Assembly: GCF_900143515.1 (NCBI RefSeq)
Contig: NZ_FSQT01000001.1
Span: forward strand, 868,001-932,000
Direction of reading: 5' to 3'
Length of the DNA: 64,000 bases
Source: Micromonospora cremea
GTDB taxonomy: Bacteria; Actinomycetota; Actinomycetes; Mycobacteriales; Micromonosporaceae
Shown: positions 63,262 to 64,000 of the stretch, one piece after another
Position numbering within the stretch: the stretch's first letter is position 1
How the letters are laid out: every line of letters begins with the position of its first letter
The notes under the pieces: generated by a model
Database searches by the model: none
Seen by the model: the letters and a program-made list of their open reading frames with translations, nothing else
Told to the model about the DNA's origin: nothing
Made by a program: the position numbers and the translations under genes

Positions 63262-64000
63262 TTGACGACACCTGCGCGAGCGTGGACCAATGCGGCTATG
63301 GCGCCGATTTTGATGGCGACCGTGGGTCTGACGGCGGCGTCAGCCGCGGCCGCCGCACCTGAATCGGCAGCGGCACCCGTGTTCACCGACGACTTCACCA
63401 CCGGGCTCAGCCGGTGGCGGGCGCTGACCGGAGCGCTGACGGAGTGGACGGGCACCACCGCCGAGTTCCCCTACGTCTCGATCGACACCCGCACCCAGCC
63501 GTCGGGCCGGTACATCACCCCGGTCACGCCGGTGGGCTTGCCCGACGCGTACGAGCTGCGCACCAGGGTCCGCGTCGATGCGGCAAGCGACTCACCCGCC
63601 GTCTCCGTGCTCACCGACTTCCGGGAACCGTACGCCGTCACCCAGAACAACTTCGCGGCGCAGCTGACCGGCTGGTCCGGAGTGCAGATCTCCGCCCCGG
63701 TGACGCAGACGGTGTGCCGCGGCCCCGCCCCTGTGCGGCAGGGGGAGTGGCACGAGATGGTCATCCGCCGGGCCAACAACATCACGGTCGTGGAGATCGA
63801 CGCCCAACGGGTCGCCGTGGTGACCGCGCCCGCCGCCGGTGGGACGATCGGCCTCGGCGTCTACCACGCCCGGGCGTCGTTCGCCGCCGTCGCGGTCACC
63901 GCGCTGCCCACCGTGCCCGCCGACCACCCCACGACCGCATCGGGCTGTTCCTGGACCGAGCCGGGCGAGCCCGAGGTCGACCAGCCCATCCTGGTCAACC
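63262..64000 (+). CDS. Secreted protein with concanavalin-like domain, partial at right edge
   Basis: Open from a TTG at 63262 (AAGGAG eight bases upstream) to the edge: 246 codons. The N-terminus is a signal peptide (GLTAASAAAAAPESAAAP). A beta-sandwich of about 190 residues follows (FTDDFTTGLSRWRALTGALT, ELRTRVRVDAASDSPAVSVL, IGLGVYHARASFAAVAV), as in DUF1080/LamG-like modules. The visible end EPEVDQPILVN could begin a CelD-type N-terminal Ig fold, which would make this a multidomain glycosidase; that is inference. It is 21 bases after the second GH31 gene. Confidence 0.75.
   Translation, partial: MTTPARAWTNAAMAPILMATVGLTAASAAAAAPESAAAPVFTDDFTTGLSRWRALTGALTEWTGTTAEFPYVSIDTRTQPSGRYITPVTPVGLPDAYELRTRVRVDAASDSPAVSVLTDFREPYAVTQNNFAAQLTGWSGVQISAPVTQTVCRGPAPVRQGEWHEMVIRRANNITVVEIDAQRVAVVTAPAAGGTIGLGVYHARASFAAVAVTALPTVPADHPTTASGCSWTEPGEPEVDQPILVN

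Noticed and set aside
1..64000. CRISPR array, prophage, toxin-antitoxin, restriction or other defence genes, polyketide or peptide synthetases
   Set aside because: Looked for and not found: no spaced short repeats and no characteristic genes in any frame.

Overview
The window looks like chromosomal DNA of a high-GC filamentous actinomycete, possibly Micromonosporaceae-like (inference). The signs are strong G/C third positions, frequent GTG starts, Tat-exported secreted glycosidases, LtrA, NhaA and OsmC family members and many MFS/LysR/TetR/MarR genes. I see no rRNA, tRNA, CRISPR array, prophage, defence island or biosynthetic assembly line.

1-12.3 kb is a stress and repair region full of wreckage. 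Intact genes are a ferritin-like protein, a molybdopterin oxidoreductase with an FAD reductase and a four-cysteine DUF6510 protein, a small GNAT, a zinc-type alcohol dehydrogenase relative, an SDR, msrB-msrA, a TetR regulator and OsmC. Between them lie at least nine gene remnants: an alkyltransferase without its cysteine, two MFS pieces, a CysS tail, a transketolase, a duplicated SDR tail, a sigma-factor head, an Ada/AlkA head and a radical-SAM gene.

12.3-21 kb holds an NhaA-thioredoxin fusion, LtrA, an AhpD-like protein and a large Tat-exported DUF1680 (GH127/GH146) glycosidase with an inserted LamG domain.

21.1-37.8 kb is a coherent catabolic locus. A leftward operon (ALDH, nitrilase-type hydrolase, DUF2848) diverges from a rightward one: an NMT1-like binding protein without a signal peptide, cupin, a three-gene ABC importer, isochorismatase-type amidohydrolase, FAD monooxygenase, MFS and an EthD-like protein. 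A MarR gene follows, then a third operon with a second FAD monooxygenase, DapA-like aldolase, HbpS/GlcG and a succinate-semialdehyde-type dehydrogenase. A palindrome (CTAGGTAC-C-GTACCTAG) sits in the divergent promoter. A close relative lies before the third operon and a half-site lies before a Tat hydrolase at 41 kb. The enzyme set suits uptake, hydroxylation, ring or amide opening and semialdehyde oxidation of an N-containing aromatic; the substrate is not evident.

37.9-42.2 kb is another decayed patch: a frameshifted DUF6745 gene, a headless frameshifted LysR and an IS5-type remnant around one intact Tat hydrolase. A secreted M14 carboxypeptidase follows.

44.2-52.5 kb is an amino-acid catabolism operon: Glu/Leu/Phe/Val dehydrogenase, glutaryl-CoA-dehydrogenase-like enzyme, a single-chain alpha/beta 2-oxoacid dehydrogenase E1, and a four-gene polar amino acid ABC importer. 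An intact IS630-family element lies directly behind it, then a LysR gene. From 56.9 kb to the end is a secreted glycosidase cluster with two GH31 enzymes carrying golvesin-like domains at opposite ends and a third exported protein cut by the window edge.
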